Positions 11,001 through 25,559 of a DNA stretch of 64,000 nucleotides are shown in pieces; within the stretch, counting starts at the first letter, position 1; every line of letters begins with the position of its first letter. The translations under genes and the position numbers were made by a program. Source of the stretch: Rhinopomastus cyanomelas (Eukaryota > Chordata > Aves > Bucerotiformes > Rhinopomastidae); NCBI GenBank assembly GCA_013400115.1, contig VXBP01010347.1, positions 372,001 through 436,000 on the forward strand. Direction: 5' to 3'. The notes under the pieces are model-generated. The model saw only the letters and a list, made by a program, of their open reading frames with translations. It made no database searches and was not told where the DNA came from.

Positions 11001-14000
11001 CTACACAGGTACTAGCACCCCTTCACTTGCCTGGTTAGTCTAATTAAGTTCATAACTGAATTAGAGCTGCTGCTCTTAGTGTGTATGTACTTAAGTTCTT
11101 AGTGTGCACTTAACTTCAAGTTTGCTATTTCTGACTTGAAACACTTGTGTATGTAAACACACATCTGTTTTCCCCCCAACACCAGCTGGCCTAATAAAAG
11201 GTACTGTCTCCCGCTACAAATCCTGCTTTGCTGGAACTGCCAAACTGTTCTCCTTTCAAAAGAGCCAACAGCCTCCCTAAACTTTGCTTAAAACCATATT
11301 TTAGAGTCAGGTCAGCAAACTGAGTTTGAACTCAGCTCACCACTGCCAAGGCTGATGGTTATTTATGAGAAAGAGGAGGTTTCTGTGCTCAAAATTACGT
11401 CAATGCACAGCACCGGCTTTGGTGTTCTGGAATCCATGGAATGCAAACCTGTAACCTTTAGTTGGACCAGGGAAATGAACCATCCAGAGAAGTATGTGGT
11501 GGTTCAGAACTCCCAATTTCCTCCAGGACAGCAAATTAGGAACAGCAAGTGCACAAAGGAGCCAGTGTGAAGGCAGCTGCCTCACAAACACCGCTGTGTT
11601 GAAACCTGAAATAGCTGCCGAGCAGCAGTCTACAAAGGGAGGAAACTGAGGTGATGTTATAAACAGGAGGGCATTCAGTGCCAGGGTTGTCCTTGGTCAC
11701 TGCATTTGGGAATTGGACTTTTATTCCCCAAACCACTCCTAGTGAAGTGGCTTCTGTGTCCCCTTCCTGCCTGCTTCACAGAAGGCAACACTCTGAAGGC
11801 ATTTTCTGGTTTAAGGAGCTTATGGGGAAGAAGTTTGTTGGAGAAGAGTACTTTAGAGCATCGTAGTAATGTGTAATGTTTGGTTTGAGGAGGGTCTTAT
11901 TAGCTTGGAGAAGAGAAGACTGAGGGGTGACCTCAATAATGTCTATAAATATTTGAAGGGTGGGTGATAGGAGGATGGAGCCAGGCTCTTCTCAATGTCA
12001 TCTAGTGATAGGACACAGGGCAATGGGTGTAAGCTGGAACATGGGAGGTTCCACATCAATACGAGAAGGAACTTCTTCACAGTGAGGGTGGCAGAGCACT
12101 GGGACAGGCTGCCCAGGGGTGTTGTGGAGTCTCCTTCGCTGGAGACGTTTAAGATGCGCCTGTACGTGTTCCTGTGTGACTTGGTCTAGGTGATCCTGCT
12201 GTGTCAGGGGGATTGGACTAGATGATCTTTTGAGGTCCCTTCCAATCTCTAACGATTCTATGGAGGGCTTTGATCTTGGATGGTCCTCTGGGAAGGTCTC
12301 TGCTTGCCTAAGGAAGAATTGCTGACAGTGAGGCAAGTAACTCCACTTGAGCACTTTAATGGCAGAGCAATTTAACGCAGCAAGCTGGAGACTTGCAATC
12401 CCACAACCCATCTATTTATTGGAAGCAGTAATATTCCCTGTCACAGTAGAATACAAAAGAGCATGTTGTGCTTTTCCAAGTACTCCACAAGTACTGCACT
12501 TGATAAGATAAGGCCATTTATTCTGTAAAATAGAGGGGTTTGGCTCTCCACATCTGACAAGTTCACGTGCCAAAGCTCTGGAGGCCAGGGACACCATTAG
12601 TGTCGCTCACAAAAGCAGTTGTCAGCTCCTCCGTACTTGTATGCAAGCTTGGACCTACATTCATCACTTAGATGATTTTTTTTCAAGAACACTTTCCAAA
12701 TGGTTCTTACTGATCAAGGATCTCACTGATCCTGCTGTGCAAGCAGCCTGCAAGGTTTTTAGATGAAAGATTAACTCTATTGATCCAAACCTCTGCAAAC
12801 TGCACAGTGGCAAGAAGCTCCCCCAGTCTTAAACTTCTAAGGATCTAGCTAAGCTACTTGCCACCAGCTTATAAAGTTGAAGTACCAAAGCTGCAACTCT
12901 TGACAAAAAACTGTTGAAAGTATTTGCTCATGTGGAAATCCTGAGTGGCACCTGGATATCCACAATAACTTCACTTGCTTGGTAGCAGCCAAAGTAATCT
13001 GCTGCAGGGCAGGAAAGCGAGGCGGGTACAAACCCACACATTATTGCTTTACATTCTCTGACAGACCATGAGTAGTATTTATCTGCCAAGGACAGGAAGG
13101 AAAAGCATCCAGCAGCATCTCTTCCAAAATGACGACTCAGGAACAAGAAAGCATCCATGAAATACCTGTGGCGAATTGCTAACAGACCTTGGGTTTCCCC
13201 AGAATTAAACCCTATAATAACAGAGAGCAAAAGCTTTAACTATAACAAGCCATAAGAAGAAAGATGATGTGCGAGGGTATGGCCAGTCCAAGATGGCAGC
13301 TACAGCACTGACTCACATTATCATCACTACTGAGATCATTAATCTTTGATGTGCACAGGCAGAGCACAACTTGGATGACGAGAAGTGGGTTTGTGTGACG
13401 CAAATTCGGTGGGTACATTTGAATCGTCAGAGCTGGTGAAAGCACTAAGACAGCTAGTGGGGTGCCAAACCCAGCAATTTATTGCACAGAACGGCTGTAC
13501 TGCAGACTGAGACAGCAGGTCAGCTGCAGCAGAGCACTTCTGATGGCATGAAATTAGAAAACATTTGAATATGTCTTTTAAGGGAAAGTTCAGGGTCCAA
13601 TTTTTGCACTAACAACAGACTTCATTCCCTCATAGCAGAATGCATGCTATCTTAACACAGTTTGTATCCCTGGGGTTTCAGCTGAGCTGAGTTTAGAAGG
13701 AGCTCATACCCCTTCCTCTTCAGGATGCTCCAGCCACTTACCTTCACTTATCATCATTCAAAACCCAGAGACTGGTTTTGGTGACGGCGACTTAATCACT
13801 GCTGGTTTTTCAAACTAAGTTAATCTCATTAACTTCCTGAGGTATATTTCCATCCAAAAGATTCACCTTTCAGTGCTTTCAGTGTGCAGTTTGGTCAGAA
13901 GCAACGCTGCTGCCACTGCATGCATTGAGCTCATGCTCTCCACATGCTGGAACAGGTGGTTTACTCAGTGGTGAGGAATCTGATACACACCAGGTATAAG

Positions 14001-14847
14001 GGTAATGAACAAGCTCCCAATTCAGTGTAGATGTCTAAAAATAGTCACCTAACTTCTCAGTTCTCTGCTCAGCCCAAGGGCTGCTCACCAGAAGCATTCT
14101 ATCATCCTCATTAATCACCTTGGTTTGGCTGAACAGCATGTGCTCCTGGCCAGCACTGCTGTTACCTGGCCAGCAGCCATCCCTCAACTATCCCTGCCCT
14201 CCTGGCATGCAGGTCTGGGAGAAAAACATCCCCTTAGTGCAGCTCTCCAACTAAGAGCTGCTCTGAGCAGAGCTGAAGGGGCCTGTGAGAGAAGCCAAAA
14301 CACCTCGTTAGGGACCCTGGTAACAACACACCCCTGAATTTACTCTGTGACAAAGGACGGGAATGGTTCTTGCAATCCACTTCTGCGCACTGTTATCACT
14401 GACTTAGACTGTTCACAAAGGTGAGCAGTACCTTAACTTGCTCTTCTATCTCCTCCTCTGTTTTGCAGATTTTAGTTTGTACACCACAGATACTAAACAG
14501 CATAATAGCTGCTGCTAAGGCAGTACAGAAATATTTGCTTCAGAAATATTTGCTTAGTTGTGAGAGTCTCCATCATATAGGTTCTAAACTATAAAACTCC
14601 AAGTAACAAGTGTGCAGATTTCAGATTAAGAAGTCCCAAGTGTTCCTCATGCTGCAGGACTACCTCAGCACATAAAAGCAGCACGTTTGCTGGACACATG
14701 GAAAAAGCAACATCTACTGCAGTAAAAAAAAAAAAAAGAGGAAACCTGTCTATCACTTTTATTTTAGAATATTCAAACCAACATTAAACGTATTGCAGAG
14801 CTGCTGTTCTTGTACCATGAGGCCATAACAAAGAACTATCAGTTAAA
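8024..14847. other. ZBTB44: ZBTB44 intron 1, left part
   Basis: Apart from the CR1 copy at 11885-12262 I see no genes, long tandem repeats or RNA genes. A 15-bp direct doubling (CAGAAATATTTGCTT) lies at about 14525-14554, and an A-run of 15 near 14727. Confidence 0.6.
11885..12262 (+). mobile_element. CR1 fragment (3' end, sense)
   Basis: Encodes remnants of the C-terminal CR1 ORF2 (HWDRLPRGVVESPSLETFK) and ends TCCAATCTCTAACGATTCTA. Closely resembles the copy at 14848-16325, so probably the same subfamily. In ZBTB44 intron 1. Confidence 0.92.
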
Positions 14848-16325
14848 CCATAGAAACATAAGAGATTGGAAGGGATCTTGAAAGATCATCTAGTCCAATC
14901 CCCCCGCAACAGCAGGATCACCTACGCCAAGTCACACAGGAACACATCCAGGCGGGTCTTAAATGTCTCCAGTGAAGGAGATTCCACAACACCCCTGGGC
15001 AGCCTGTTCCAGTGCTCTGCCACCCTCACTGGGAAGAGGCTCCTTCTCATATTGACGTGGAACCTCCCATGTTCCAGCTTACACCCACTGCCCCTCGTCC
15101 TATCACTAGATGACATTGAGAAGAGCCTGGCTCCATCCTCCTGACACCCACCACTCACATATTTATAGACATTACTGAGGTTACCCCTCAGTCTCCTCTT
15201 CTCCAAGATCAAGAGACCAAGCTCTCTCAGCCTCTCCTCATAAGGGAGGTGCTCCACTTCCTTCATCATCCTCGTTGATCTACGCTGGACTCCCTTCAGT
15301 AGCTCCACATCCCTCTTGAACTGAGGGGTCCAGAATTGGACACAATATTCCAGATGTGGTCTCACCAGGGCAGAGTAGAGGGGGATCTGCTAAGCACCCC
15401 CATTCTGATCCACCCCCGGATGCCGTTGGACCTCTTGGCCACTACAGCACACTGCTGGCTCATGGTCATCCTGCTGGCCACCAGGACCCCCGGGTCCCTT
15501 TCTCCTAAACTACTCTCCAACAGGTCAGTCCCCAGCCTATACTGGTACCTGGGGTTGTTCTTGCCCAGATGCAAGACTCTACACTTACCCTTGTTATACT
15601 TCATTACATTTCTTTCCAGTCTGTTCAGGTCTTGCTGATTGGCAGCACAGTCTGCTGGGGTGCTGGCGACACCACCCAGCTCTGTGTCATCAACAAATGC
15701 TGACAGTGCACCCTAATCCCTCATCCAAGTCACCAATGAATAGATTGAACAGAACTGGTTCCAGCACCGACCCCTGGGGCACTTCACTAGATACAGGCCT
15801 CCAGCTAGACTCTGTCCCATTGACCACTACTCTCTGGCTTCTATCCTGCAGCCAGTTCATGATCCACCTCACTACCTGATCATCTAGACCACATGCCTCA
15901 GTTTGGCTGCAAGGATGCTGTGGGAGACTGTGTCAAATGCCTTACTCAAGTCAAGATAGACCACAACCATTGCTCTGCCGTCATCTATCCACCTGGTTAC
16001 GCCCTCATAAAAGGCTATCAGGTTGGTCAAGCATGACTTTCCCTTTGTGAAGCCATGCTGACTGCCCCCAATGACCCTCCTGTCCTTGATGTGCCTGGAG
16101 ACAGCCTCTAGAACAAATTGCTCCATCTTCTTTCCTGGGATGGAGGTGAGGCTGACCAGTCTATAGTTCCCTGGGTCCTCCTTCTTTCCCTTTCTGAAGA
16201 TGGAGTGACATTTGCTATCCTCCAGTCCCAAGGCACCTCTGTTGATCTCCATAACTTAGAAAAGATGATGAAGAGTGGCTTAGCAATGACTTCTGCTGTC
16301 TCAGGACTTACTGCTTCTACACACA
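14848..16325 (-). mobile_element. CR1 retrotransposon, 3' 1.5 kb with reverse transcriptase remnant
   Basis: The longest CR1 copy here. Read from 16325 downward it encodes the later part of the reverse transcriptase: VYLDLSKAFDTVSH (catalytic Asp region), PQGSVLEPVLFNLFI, and an FVDDTEL form of the catalytic Asp-Asp motif near 15700-15675. The C-terminal segment GLLILEKRRLRGNLSNVYKY...HWNRLPRGVVESPSLETFK follows. Frame changes (near 15880, 15690 and 15362) break it, so it is inactive. Full-length CR1 is about 4.5 kb, so the 5' two-thirds are missing. Situated in ZBTB44 intron 1, same orientation as the gene. Confidence 0.93.
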
Positions 16326-19300
16326 ATGTGAAGCAAAAAGTGTCCTAGGGATTTTGTTTCCTTTTCCTGGTTAGTCATTTGCATGGAAATGAAGAAGTCA
16401 GATGTAAAAATGAAGCAGTCATGTTCTGACAGGGTGGTAGAGACAACAGATAAAGAGAGCTTGGGCTGAAAGGGAAGAGGATCAGAGCCTGGAGAGGAGC
16501 CTACTTCAGACCCTCTATAGACAGTATGGAAACACATATGTCTACATTGAGCTGGGTCTGTCAGTGCTGATGCCACCACAGATCTTCAAAACTGCCCAGC
16601 GGTGGAACAGAACAAAACCCAGAACTTAGCTATCTGGGGTGACCCACCTCCCAGAATGTCCTTTGCAAGGCTGTGTCTGTTTGAAAGCCCCAAGCATGTC
16701 CTGGAACTCAGCAAGGAGCTTTTCCAAGCCATGCATCTGGCAGAATTAAGAAGTTTATCTGCCTGACTGTAATCGATTACAGACATCAAGGCCACATTCA
16801 TTAACCTCACCAACAGCCCTACATTCACAGCAGATTCTCCTGAAGCTCTGGCTTATGATTTCCTCAAGAGAGTGACGCTCGTAGATTTATTCTTGTCCCT
16901 TACCATTGTGCACCTGCGAGACTTCTTTCTGACTGGTTTCCAACTGGCAAGAGAATTTAATCCTACCCTTCCTTTCTCATTTCTGTTGCAGGACCTGCTC
17001 ACTAATGTTTTGGACAAATGAGAGTTTAGGTGTCTCACAGATAAATCAGGAAATCATTAACAGTGGAAGTGTCACAGAGTTGGAATTCAAGTTATACATA
17101 GTGAAATCTAACCTGCTAAATGGTCCCAGTGGCTTCTGAGCCAACAATTCTGACAGACAGGAGAAGCTGGGAGCTGACAACAGCTTGTACCCAAAACCTC
17201 TTGGGAATGACTGAGGGACAATCAAGAGCTCTGTAAGCAGACACAGAGAGTGCTGGGTGAATACAAGATCACAGCCCAGTTACAACTCCCAGCCTAGATA
17301 AAACTTTAAGCATCATGTTGTAGGTGTGCAGACCACGTTATTACTCCTTACAGCAGAGGTCAAGCTCAAACATTTCCACTGAACACTCTGACTGCAGATG
17401 TGCAAGCCAGTAGTCCCACTGTCCAGGAAAAGATGCTGGTGTACTGAGACAAGGCAGCCCCATGCAAGGGTGGTTTCATCCCATGTGAGCACCTCCTAGA
17501 AAGCTCAACAATGCTAACACTGTGTTAATACCTTCAGTGCAGAAGCTCTGGTTACTTAAAACACAAAGCTGTGCTTATCTTTCCAAGATCCACCATTATA
17601 GGTGTTTGTACACAACCGTAGAAATCCAGCTACATGAAAAGTGTCTGATGAAAAGGAGGAGGAAGAGAAAGCAAACAGACAACAGGGCAGCATCTGTGTT
17701 TACGGATGCTCAAATATATCAAACTGCCTTGATAATGTTACTTTTCAGAGAAAGAAAATGAAACGCCACATCTGAAGAGAACTTCATTAAAATGTTTGAA
17801 TAACATGACACAGAGTTATTAGTGAAAATGAGATGAACAAACTCCAGCTAAGGAGCCAATTGAAAAGAACCAATTCATGTACTTGAAATAACAGGTTAAA
17901 GAATTTACCTCTGAAGTGCCACAAGGGCTTGTTTTGGCGATGATCTGGGAGTGTTTCCGTAGAGACACTGCCTTAAAAAATGCTGATGAGAAGGGCAAGA
18001 TGTACTGTCAGCACAACACAAACACACATGACTGGGAACCTGAGTCCCAGGATAAGAACTCTGGAGAAACTCTAGTACTAAATTAAAACCTCTAGGTTCT
18101 GTATTACTGAGTGAATAGTGGATTTGAGCTATAACCTGGACGCTAATCAGTTATGTGTGTACATTCTCCACACTGCTAACTGAACTGCGCAGATAACTGA
18201 GAACAAAGCAGTATTTAGTTTCTGTCAGCTAATTCTCAGTATCTATTTTAACCTCCTGAAAGGTTCTCAGGAAGGTTGTTTTTGGTGTGGTTTTTTCCCC
18301 CCTCAGCATGTCCATGAAGCAAACTGCTGAGATAATTTCAGAACATCTGACTTAACGAGACGATGCTGCTGCTGGAGGCAAGCACTAGCTAGAACCCATA
18401 GGCCGGACATGAAGTGCTGATCAACCAGGCAGTTGTTAATCTCAGGATCTAATTAAAAGAAAATATTACAACAATCAGGGCAGCACAGCAGCGCCCTATG
18501 TAAACGGTCCATCTGACACCACCCAGCCTTTTTATGCAAAAGCTAGAAGATGTTTCTTCAAACTGTTTACAGACACTTAAATGACATAGTTTCTTCATAA
18601 CAGACTGCTTCATTCTACGTAACTGAGGTTCACTGGCTCCCACAACTTCACTCAGATTTATCTGGGCAGAATTTACAACAGTAAGCACGTTTCGGGTGCA
18701 GAACAGGTAAAGAGCTTCAGGAACACAGTTGGGGCAATATTCTGACTGCTCTTTACTCCTAACCCTACTCAAGAAACTCCACACACTTTCATAACCTCCC
18801 TTTTTTGTTCCCAAGCTTTGTTTTCCCTCACAAGAGTTCAAATTTTGGTGGGACCACCTGACGTCAGCTCAGTCAGAGCACAGCGCCTTACTGCTCACTA
18901 CTTCAAAGGACCCACATTGAACCTGCTGCCTTTTTGAAGCTGCAGTGCAAAGTATAAACTTTATGTGCCGAGCACAGCTTTCACATGGCTGAATAAACAA
19001 ACTAGAGAAACACAGCTTTCCCCAGTCCCAGCACTTTGAACTTTTCACTGTTGGAATCCCACATTAATGTTCCACACAACACATAAAGGTAAATTTTCTG
19101 GTGGTAGTTAAAAACCAAGACTCATTTAACAACACAGGCAAGAACTGCTGAAAGGTCTTGTTATACTGAGTTATATTTAATCTCATCATAAAAATTTATG
19201 TGTGAACTTCACCAGCAGACTGGATTGAAATTTTCACAAGACTCACTGACCTGCAAGACGCAGTTTTCATATGACCAAACGATCAGAGCAACAGTTAGCA

Positions 19301-22300
19301 GCAGTCTGCCCTGAGAACACATCAGAGATGTTTGTGCCATCAACACCAGAGCAAACCTGTTTTTTTATTAGAATAAAAACAACAGGTGAAGTTTTAATCC
19401 TCTTTGTATCCTCACACAAGCAAAGCCCCGTGGATCACACACAGCAGACCAGTGTCTTACATGGTCTAAGGGTCAGGGAGATGTTAGGATGAGGGATGAC
19501 TTGATGATCCTGGAGGGCCTTTCCAGTCACAATGATTCTATCTCTGAGGCACACATCCAGATTTAACTACTCTCTCCATGGCCCTGGTTGCACACAAATT
19601 TAATGCCATTCTAATATCTTCTTTATGCTTCCGCTCTGTGCAAATTCAGGTAAACTCTTTCCCAAATTTCTGTGTAGAAGAGCTGCTATGAGATGCTTTC
19701 TCACTCCGTAAAGAAAAGGGAGGCTTTGGTTTTATAGTGTTTGGTCTGTAACAGCAACACAAATGGACGAAAGGAAAAATCCCAAGCCAACATGTTCAAC
19801 ACTAAATTCTTCTAAGTAACGCAAATTGATGAAAAATATCACAAAGTACTTTTACTTGTCACCAGGCAGCAACCCTCTAGTTTCAGCTAATTCCAGACAG
19901 CTATTTTTTTGTTTTACCATGACTACCCACAGCACTTCAAGCTTCATGTTCCAAAGCTCTGCAAGTGCCATAAACTCATGAAAAACAGACAAAGTCTACT
20001 CAAGACCAAGTCCTGAATAAACAGCAAAAAGGACAATTTGGCCCTTTTTGGGGGCACCAAAATTTCTCAAGACTTTCTTGGTGGCAACACTGAATGCAGG
20101 GCCATGAGAGAGTCAAAAGGGAAAACCAGGTAAAAACAGCCCCAAAAACTATCTGTGCTTCTTCACATGTCTGTAATTATTTCCTTCAGGATAAAAACAA
20201 GGCTTAACTGGGTATCTGATACCCCACGAGCCACCAAATCCCTCCCCTCCACTGGCAATCCCAGGCTGTGTCTCCTACCTTCTTGTGTGTGAAGCTTTAA
20301 TTTTTGTCTCTTGGAAGTGACAAGACCAACTCCTCCTTTTCCAGAAACAATGGGCTGTAACCACATATCACAATCACTAGGTCTGTGACAGCCAAATTTG
20401 GCTAAGCGCTAGTTTTTCCTAGTCAAGCACAAAACTTACCTGTCAGCCCATGCACTGTTGAAGGATTTGGGTTTGTCACAAAAGAGTGACAGCTTTCCTT
20501 CTCCCCCTTCCATTCCGCACCAGCAGCGAAGTGTTACACCTTAACAAAACCCCCATTAACCACAATAAACCATTTTTTTTCCCTGAAGTCCAACAGAGAA
20601 TCTCACACAGTCTCAAAGCTCACAAGCCCCATAAATGCCCCAAGTGCTGGAAACCTGTGCTGACAAGCAACACCATGGAAAAAAACCTGTGTGAAGAGGA
20701 AAGGGGAGAGATCAAGGCAAAGTCACACGTCGTGTGCAATCAGAAGAGGCGAAAAGGCATCACTGAGCCAGACAGTGTGGATGGCGGCCAGCTAGTCAAG
20801 GTGTCACAGACATATAAACAAGCAGCCACCCCTACAACGGAAGCAGCTGTAAAGAATCCCGGACAAGTTTCAGCAAGGCAGGAATGTGGTTGTGTCATCA
20901 CCCTTTTAGCTCTATGTGTAGCCTTTATTTTCCTAATGACCCATTTATGCAGATAAATGCCTCAAAGGAGTTCTCCTTGGTCTCAAAAATCTCTAAACCC
21001 TTGTATTTAGGAACAAATCATGCGATCAGGTGAGCAGCACCTAAACAGGCTTTCTAACTTCCTTCCTTTGTATGGCCAAACCTGGACTTGAAAAATCATA
21101 GCCATGGTCCAGACTAGGGATAACAAAAGGGTTTTTTTGAGAGCTTTAAGCTTTCACTATTGTTTTTTCAAGTCTTTAGTCTCTTTATTAATACTTCACA
21201 AAAACATCTCAGAATAGAAGTTCCCCACAGGCCATGGCATCTTCATGCTTCCAGAAGGCTTACCTCTGGCACGTACCCACCACAATCACAGTTACTTCTA
21301 TCAAAATACAACCTTTTCAATTGTTTGAGCAATATTTGGACACAAACTGCCACCTCAGCCAGCACCTGTGACTTAACTACGATCTTCAGCATCTCGAACT
21401 ATTTCTACCACAACAACTCTAAAATTCCTGTGTTCATTTGTAGCTTTGAACAGAACACATGGCACACAGTAAATTCCCATAAAGTTATCACAAACGATCT
21501 ACAAAGTGTCAGAGAAAGCACCTCTAAACACTCTGAAAACAGTCTTTTTGACTGAAGCAAACAAATGTTGTGGTCAAATCACCACAAAACAATATAGCAG
21601 AGCTCAAAGGAAGAAAATAAGTGATGTAGAACAGACTCTGCTGACAGATCCACTAAACAGACTGGGACAATCTTGCTCCGGAAAGAAAAAAAAAACCCCA
21701 AGGAGAGAAAACTGAGAACACAGATCTATAAAATTGCAAATGAGGTGGTGACTGGAAAAAAGATTCTTTACCCTCTCTCACACTACAAAAAGTAGGAGGC
21801 GCTCAGTGAGATTATCATTCATCGTGTTTTAAACCAGAAAAAACAAACCCAGGGATTGTTTTTGCCCAAACTGCAGGATTCAGCGCATGGTGCGGAGGAC
21901 AGGTCCAACAGGCACTGTTAAACAGACTGTCAGCACACATAGCTGGTGCCGCCTCCAAGCCCTTCCCCGCTGGTGGATACGCTGAGGAGCGATTGCCGAG
22001 CTGTCCATGGCTGCTCTTCCACTTTCCTCTTAATGATTTACTTCTGGCCGCTGTCATGGACCACATGCTGAGCCCAGCACAAATTCTGCAGCCCTTATTA
22101 TCCCAGCATTCACATACACTGAGAAACCTGTTCATGTGAAATAATCGTTCCCCGGCGCTGGAGGGGAATCTATCAGGCAGGAGCGATCTCCAAGCAATGC
22201 AGAGTTTAAGTCGCTTCCTTAACCTGATTAAATGGAATGTAAGAATTAAATGAAATGCTGAATGTTTACGATTCCTCTCTTTCCCACCCCAATGCCACCG

Positions 22301-25300
22301 GATGGGGTTTGCAGCTCCCTCCCTGCCACCACCATTTCATTCAGGCACCTTGTACAAAGCAGCACTGGGCATTTGTTTTCATCCAGTGAAACCATTAGAG
22401 GAATCAATTTGGTCTCCGAAGCAAGTTAAAGGTAATGGACTCCTGTTTACTTAGCAATAAGTACACAGCTATTTAATTAGATCTATACGCTGCGAACTGC
22501 ATCTTCTGAGGCAACAGCAGCAGCCAGAGAATGAGGCGTTTCAACTTCCAATGTAAATCCATATTTTCAGTAGGGTTTTCATCTGCTGAAATGCAAAATA
22601 CCCAGTGCCACACTAAAACGTTGTTGCAGGTAGAGGCACATCTCCCATTCAGCTTCGTTTCTGCAACCCCACACAACCCTTTCACAAAGAAAGGAGCAAT
22701 TAAGTCGCTGCCCCTTCTCAGCCACACGTGGTTCCACAATTGATGTCATATTTCAAGTGACAGACTGTGAGCGCGGCTCTGCAACCATAGCATTTAATTT
22801 AGAAGTCAGCACTTGACACATTGAAGTATTTGGAATTCCTGAAGTCTGGCTGTCTGCACAGTTGCATAATTTGAGTGGGGATAACCTACTTAGAACAGGG
22901 CAAGATAGAAGAACGTCAACAGACAATCCCTTCTATGTCAAGGGACATGTCCTTCCTTATCATGTGCCAGCAAGACCATAACCGCTTGGTCAATCCAACT
23001 TTCTTTTCCTTTAAGCTCGTAGATTGCAAAGCTTAAAAGGAGTAAAATTCAACACGTCTTGCAGATCTTGTCACATGAATATCCTCAAACATTCTCAAAG
23101 CCCACTGAGAAAGAAGTTGACCAGATGTAAGAGAGACAACGCCAGTGAAATACCAGATGTTAAAGAACCACCACAACTGCAAAGGGTTCAGGACCTCCTC
23201 CTCATCAGGGACAGGCCACATGCACTCAAACCATTCCTGGCGTAGCACAGCATCACACATCCATTCACAAGAAGGACACAAAAATAAAAAGCCTCCTTCA
23301 AGCCATCACAGGACACAACCAAAACTAATGTCCAGATGCTTGTCCTGCTTCACATGGGGTGGGGGACAGCTGTGTTTGGTTTTGGTATCCTCTGCAGACA
23401 GCTGACCGGGCCCTCTCCACAGCAGACATCTCAGAACTAAACGAGCCCTTTTAAAATTTGCCAGAGTTTATGATTAACCTCCTGTTGCAACAAACATGGC
23501 AAAGATTCAGTTTCACTCCCAGACTACTTCTCTTACGTACGGCACAAGGAATACATCAAGACACTTCCCCACCTCTTCAAACCTCACAGTCACAAGAAGA
23601 GGATTTCTCTCACTCTATAAACAAAACCAGCATGGAACTGTCAGTGTGGGAAAGCGAGTGTGATCCTCCCTCCTGACAAGTCGGCGTCCATCCACCTGGG
23701 GAGACTAAAGTAGGACTGGAAATTCCCTTCCCCTGGAAAGAGACTGCGTGGAGTGTTCGCACCAATTAAAGTTTAGGATTAAAACCAGCTGTTTAAATAG
23801 AAGTAGTCCCTGGGGAGACACTTAGAGCATTGTTAACTGGTTTCTGGTATAAACAGTTTTACATCAATGAAGGCATTTCTACTGGTAGAGCTGTGTCTAA
23901 GCTTGTTCAGCTCCATCTCCTTAAATAAACGCACTTAAACCCAACTAAGGTCTCCAGGTGCATCACACCTTGAATCATCGTTACAGGCAGATGTCAGGAG
24001 ACCTTGACGACAGAACAAAAACACATTGTGCCCAAAATACCCTAAAAGACTAACAAATGCCCGTCCATGACCCACCTGCACTACAGCTGTTCCCACGCAG
24101 CGTCACCTCACATGATAAATACCACCTCCCCCAGTCAAATAAAACACACAGCCAGGTGTTAGGATCAGCTCTGAAGGCGAACTGAGTGACCTCTAGGAAA
24201 GGCTGAGAGTCCAGACACTTCAAGGATAAATAAGATAAAAATTTTGGAAAAGAAAAAGCCTTCTGTCAGGCAGAAGCACTAAGACAAATTGAGGGCAAAC
24301 ACAACTGGGAAACCTGAGAAATTCCCCATGTGGGAATGGCAAGCCAAGGACCTCACGTGAGGAAAATTATGAAAGCAGGAGACTTCTAGAAACATCAGGA
24401 TAGAACCTGGGCTGGGAAGAAAGTTACTGTATTTTAAGACCCGTGGTTTCCAACTCAGGACCTGCAGGTACCTAGGAAGTGCTCAGATGGCTTATTTTCA
24501 CTCTGTCCAACTGCTCCGCAAAGGAAAACCAGAAGCAGAAGCAAAAACCAAGGTAGGCTTAACCTGACTGTATCACACTGCAGCATCAGCAGGGCACATG
24601 CAGAAAAAAAGGATGAAAGTCTCAGTCATGAAAGATGTAACAGGCAGCCATGAAGTGCAGCCAAGGAGAGCTAAGAAATGGATAAGAACGGGTGACCTCT
24701 CTGGCATGTCTAGCAAGGAAGTCCTACAGGCTGGGGGCAGGCATGGAGACAGCTGCCACTGGGCATCTGCAGGAACATACAAGACATGAAAGGACGAGCA
24801 ATGGGAACCTTCTCCCGGGAAGTGGAGAAGAAATGCCTGCCTGCCTCCCAAAGGCTACCAGTGAAACGCTACTGCTGCTTCCCCTGATGTGCGTGACCCT
24901 ACACAACGTGGGATGCAACACTTTTGGTGGGATCACCCTGGTGTGTGTGTAGGCAAATCGAAGGAGACTGACCCTCTCTTATCAGCGGGCAGGACAAGCT
25001 CAACAAGAGATGGGCTGGAGCAGCTGTCCCTTAAGCTTGGTGAAAGACATCTCCATGTCTGTTTAGGTGGAAAAAACCCACCACTTTTCATGGAAAGGAA
25101 GTAGCCTCCTGCACTGTGTGTACTGAACATGCCGTGGTGGTCAAGCGTGAGGGTGTTCCCCAGGATGTGTGAACGAGACAGCAGGTTTTAGAAGGCTCCG
25201 ACACCCTTGCCCTATGTGGATGAAAGGAGGCAACAGGCTCTTCGCAAGCAAGAAGCAGTCTATACCCGCCCCACTACAGCATCTGCCAATGTTTATGTTT

Positions 25301-25559
25301 GCATATAGGGAAAATAACCCCGAATACATGGAAGGAGAGCAGAAAAACACGGCACGAGCTTCATCGTACATGGACGCGGGTGCAGGCAGATGAAGCACAA
25401 CAGAGCCTGGCAGATGGGCAATAAAGACTCTACAGAAAGGGGCGTCGTAGGACAAAAAAAACCCCAACAACAACCAACGACAACAAAAGGCCTGAGAGCC
25501 GGTAGGAATCGCTCAGTTCCTCCCATGAATCTGGGAGACAGCAGGTGTCCCGCTGGGAT
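16326..25559. other. ZBTB44: ZBTB44 intron 1, right part
   Basis: Mostly unremarkable. It holds one short CR1 end (19478-19541) and a 156-codon unrecognised open frame at 20486-20956. GC content rises from about 24.5 kb toward the CpG island. Confidence 0.6.
19478..19541 (+). mobile_element. Short CR1 3' terminus
   Basis: GATGATCCTGGAGGGCCTTT followed by CCAGTCACAATGATTCTAT is a short CR1 end, about 60 bp. Confidence 0.65.

Noticed and set aside
14922..15638. Open frames of 100-147 codons on both strands
   Set aside because: The minus-strand frames are CR1 ORF2 remnants and the plus-strand frames are their shadows; not host genes.
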